Program-made: the position numbers and the translations under genes
Shown here: positions 38,099 to 39,621 of the stretch, in pieces
Layout: each line of letters opens with the position of its first letter
Position numbering within the stretch: the first letter of the stretch is position 1
The notes under the pieces: generated by a model
The model's database searches: none
Seen by the model: only the letters and a program-made list of their open reading frames with translations
What the model was told of the DNA's origin: nothing
NCBI RefSeq assembly: GCF_014306625.1
Contig: NZ_JACRYL010000020.1
Span: 36,131-75,751, forward strand
Source of the DNA: Pedobacter fastidiosus
GTDB lineage: Bacteria; Bacteroidota; Bacteroidia; Sphingobacteriales; Sphingobacteriaceae
Reading direction: 5' to 3'
DNA length: 39,621 nucleotides

Positions 38099-39457
38099 AT
38101 GGAAAATGAGCAAATAGATGTGGCGCAAAACCCAAACGAAGTATCTGAAACTAACAAAATGCACAGTCTCAATGTCCTTCACTTAGGTGAGGCTGAAGCT
38201 AGATCTGAAGAAGTGGAAGAAATAATTACGGCTGTACCAACATGGATTTTGCGTTGGGGTATAACCCTAATTTTTGCCGTTTTGGCCGGTATTGTTCTGC
38301 TTTCGGCTTTAATTGAATATCCAGATGTAGTGAAAGTAAACCTAAAGGTAAACTCATTAAATTCGCCCAAGCAGGTGTTGGCTAAGCAAAACGGAAAATT
38401 AACTGCTTTGTTGGTTACTGATGGACAAATGGTAAAAGAAAACCAACCTTTGGCTTATTTTGAAAGTACGGCAACTCCGAAAGATGTTTTACAGCTTAAT
38501 GCAGCATTAAGGGCATTTCAAGGTAAAATATCAATCAATATCAATGAAATTTCAAGGCTACCTACAGGCTTAAACCTTGGCGAATTGCAAAGCAGTTATC
38601 AAAATTTTTACCAGCAGTATCTGCAATATCAATCCACACAGAAAAACGGATATTACCTTAATCGCATGGCTTTTTTAGAGAAAGATTTAAAAGATATTAG
38701 CGCCTTGAAATCTCAAATTTATCAGCAGCAAAAAGTTCAAAAACTAGAATATGCCAATCAAGAAGAAGAATACAAAGCCTACCAAAAATTGTATAAAAAC
38801 AAGGTAATTTCTAGGAGCGAGTTTGCACAACAGGAGAATAAATATTTGGCTTCCAAATACCCATTGCAGCAAACCGAAACATCAATATTAAACAATACGA
38901 GCAGTTATAGCGCAAAAGAAAAGGAATTATTAGATTTAAAACACACCATTGCAGAGGAGCAAGCCAAGTTTGTACAGGTGCTAAACCAATGCATTACCGA
39001 GAGCGATGCATGGATTTTACAACATGTTTTAAGTGCTCCGGTGGCGGGGAAATTAAGCTTTGCGGGCATTATTCAACAAAACCAAAATGTTATGGCTAGC
39101 CAAGAAATTTTTATTGTGAACCCAGGCAATTCGGATTTTTTTGGTGAAGTGCAAATTCCCCAGTACAATATGGGTAAAATACATAAAGGAGAAAGCACAT
39201 TGGTTAAATTACGGAGTTATCCGTTTGAGCAGTACGGTCTGATTAGGGGTAAATTAACATACATTTCTGATGTTGCCTATCGCGATAGCGTTTTTATTGC
39301 CAAGGTAAGTTTCGAACATTTTGAGAATAAGGATGCAAACAGAAAGATTGTACTAAAAAACGGTATGCAAGCTGATGCGGAAATTATTACCGAAGAAAGT
39401 TCGCTATTACAGCGTTTTTTTAGAAACATAACCAAAGTGTTGCATAACGGAGGTTAA
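38099..39457 (+). CDS. HlyD-family membrane fusion protein (exporter adaptor)
   Basis: This 452-residue HlyD/EmrA-type adaptor has a cytosolic N-terminus (1 to about 46), one membrane helix (about 49-70, L-R-W-G-I-T-L-I-F-A-V-L-A-G-I-V-L-L-S-A-L), then a lipoyl-like half-motif (S-P-K-Q-V-L-A-K-Q-N-G-K-L-T-A-L-L-V-T-D-G-Q-M-V-K). A long coiled-coil hairpin follows (about 150-300, rich in Gln/Tyr/Lys/Glu), then the second lipoyl half with L-S-A-P-V-A-G-K-L-S-F-A-G and a C-terminal beta-barrel domain. It spans the periplasm and links the C39 ABC exporter to an outer-membrane channel of the TolC type, which is not in the window. It follows the exporter gene by 188 bp. Confidence 0.92.
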   Translation: MENEQIDVAQNPNEVSETNKMHSLNVLHLGEAEARSEEVEEIITAVPTWILRWGITLIFAVLAGIVLLSALIEYPDVVKVNLKVNSLNSPKQVLAKQNGKLTALLVTDGQMVKENQPLAYFESTATPKDVLQLNAALRAFQGKISININEISRLPTGLNLGELQSSYQNFYQQYLQYQSTQKNGYYLNRMAFLEKDLKDISALKSQIYQQQKVQKLEYANQEEEYKAYQKLYKNKVISRSEFAQQENKYLASKYPLQQTETSILNNTSSYSAKEKELLDLKHTIAEEQAKFVQVLNQCITESDAWILQHVLSAPVAGKLSFAGIIQQNQNVMASQEIFIVNPGNSDFFGEVQIPQYNMGKIHKGESTLVKLRSYPFEQYGLIRGKLTYISDVAYRDSVFIAKVSFEHFENKDANRKIVLKNGMQADAEIITEESSLLQRFFRNITKVLHNGG

Positions 39458-39499
39458 AACTGATTGTCTTCTTTAGCTCTACATGAACTTTAGAAAGTC

Positions 39500-39519
39500 A
39501 AAGTCCCTTTAGGGGATTT
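39500..39519. terminator. Palindrome between convergent genes
   Basis: AAGTCCC (39501-39507) pairs with GGGATTT (39513-39519), one G-T position, around TTTAG. A second palindrome GGCTTTAAAGCC (39522-39533) overlaps the stop of the next gene. Placed between converging stops (39457 and 39526), it could end transcription both ways. It belongs to the same palindrome family as 31027-31051. Confidence 0.45.
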
Positions 39520-39525
39520 AAGGCT

Positions 39526-39621
39526 TTAAAGCCCATTCGCTCTTGCCGTAATTTCTGCAATATCCAATACCTTAACTTCCTTTTCTTTATCTTTCAATTT
39601 TATTCCATCGCTCAGCATCGT
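39526..39621 (-). CDS. C-terminal end of an unknown gene cut by the window edge
   Basis: A minus-strand frame is open from the window edge to a TAA at 39526-39528 and gives 31 residues: TMLSDGIKLKDKEKEVKVLD then IAEITARANGL. The amphipathic, charged composition is protein-like, and codon use matches the neighbours. The stop codon lies inside the GGCTTTAAAGCC palindrome, so the last residues may derive from that repeat. It is convergent with the HlyD gene, so it is not part of the peptide operon. Too little is visible to name a family. Confidence 0.5.
   Translation of the reverse strand, partial: TMLSDGIKLKDKEKEVKVLDIAEITARANGL

Noticed and set aside
28500..39457. Class I lanthipeptide cluster
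   Set aside because: A LanC-like protein and GG-leader precursor invite this call, but there is no LanB-type dehydratase in the window and the LanC-like protein lacks its zinc ligands. It stays possible only if a dehydratase lies outside.

Overview
The window comes from a member of the Bacteroidota, most likely a Pedobacter-like sphingobacterium. The evidence is its low GC content, promoters of the TTTG-N19-TAnnTTTG type, starts that mostly lack Shine-Dalgarno sequences, TonB-dependent/OmpB-type outer-membrane proteins, a LytTR regulator, and a GG-leader peptide of the Bacteroidota kind. No rRNA, tRNA, CRISPR array, integrase or transposase was seen. Genus-level assignment is inference.

Region 1 (1-3356): a partial DUF4386-type membrane protein, a decayed metallo-beta-lactamase fragment, a DJ-1/PfpI protein flanked by inverted GCCACCAA motifs, a small zinc-ribbon protein and a tail-less single-stranded DNA-binding protein. 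Region 2 (3357-13874, nearly all minus strand): envelope and accessory genes, namely a TonB-dependent receptor starting with TTG, a sorbosone-dehydrogenase-like lipoprotein with an 11-bp dyad over its promoter, an OmpB-type beta-barrel, a small lipoprotein, two coupled ankyrin-repeat proteins (one ending in a SHOCT motif) and an orphan protein. Region 3 (14079-24815): core genes, namely monomeric isocitrate dehydrogenase, dnaX (with an A10 slippage site and stops waiting in both shifted frames) coupled to a GRAM-like membrane protein, an AraC regulator, rpsF-rpsR-rplI with a strong promoter and leader hairpin, an SDR oxidoreductase and mtgA. Between icd and the next gene lies about 0.7 kb of REP-like palindromes. 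Region 4 (24890-28426): an AsmA-like protein and two small divergent genes.

Region 5 (28500-39457) is the most interesting part. It is a peptide-maturation and export locus: LytTR response regulator (divergent), a C39-like/VKOR/thioredoxin fusion, a structured intergenic RNA candidate, a 75-residue double-glycine precursor with a CX3C-X20-CX3C core, a perfect hairpin terminator, a periplasmic TlpA-like thioredoxin, a 93-residue unknown, a two-domain glycosyltransferase, a LanC-like protein without zinc ligands, a C39-peptidase ABC exporter and its HlyD adaptor. The glycosyltransferase, LanC-like and exporter genes overlap one another. No lanthipeptide dehydratase is present. I infer a glycosylated, disulfide-stapled peptide, analogous to Firmicutes glycocins but with different parts. 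The C39 peptidase cleaves the leader at GG, the exporter and HlyD carry the peptide across the inner membrane, and VKOR/TlpA form or edit the disulfides.

A family of short palindromes (CCTCC/GGAGG or CCCT/AGGG arms) recurs near gene ends and once, in frame, inside the exporter's peptidase domain.
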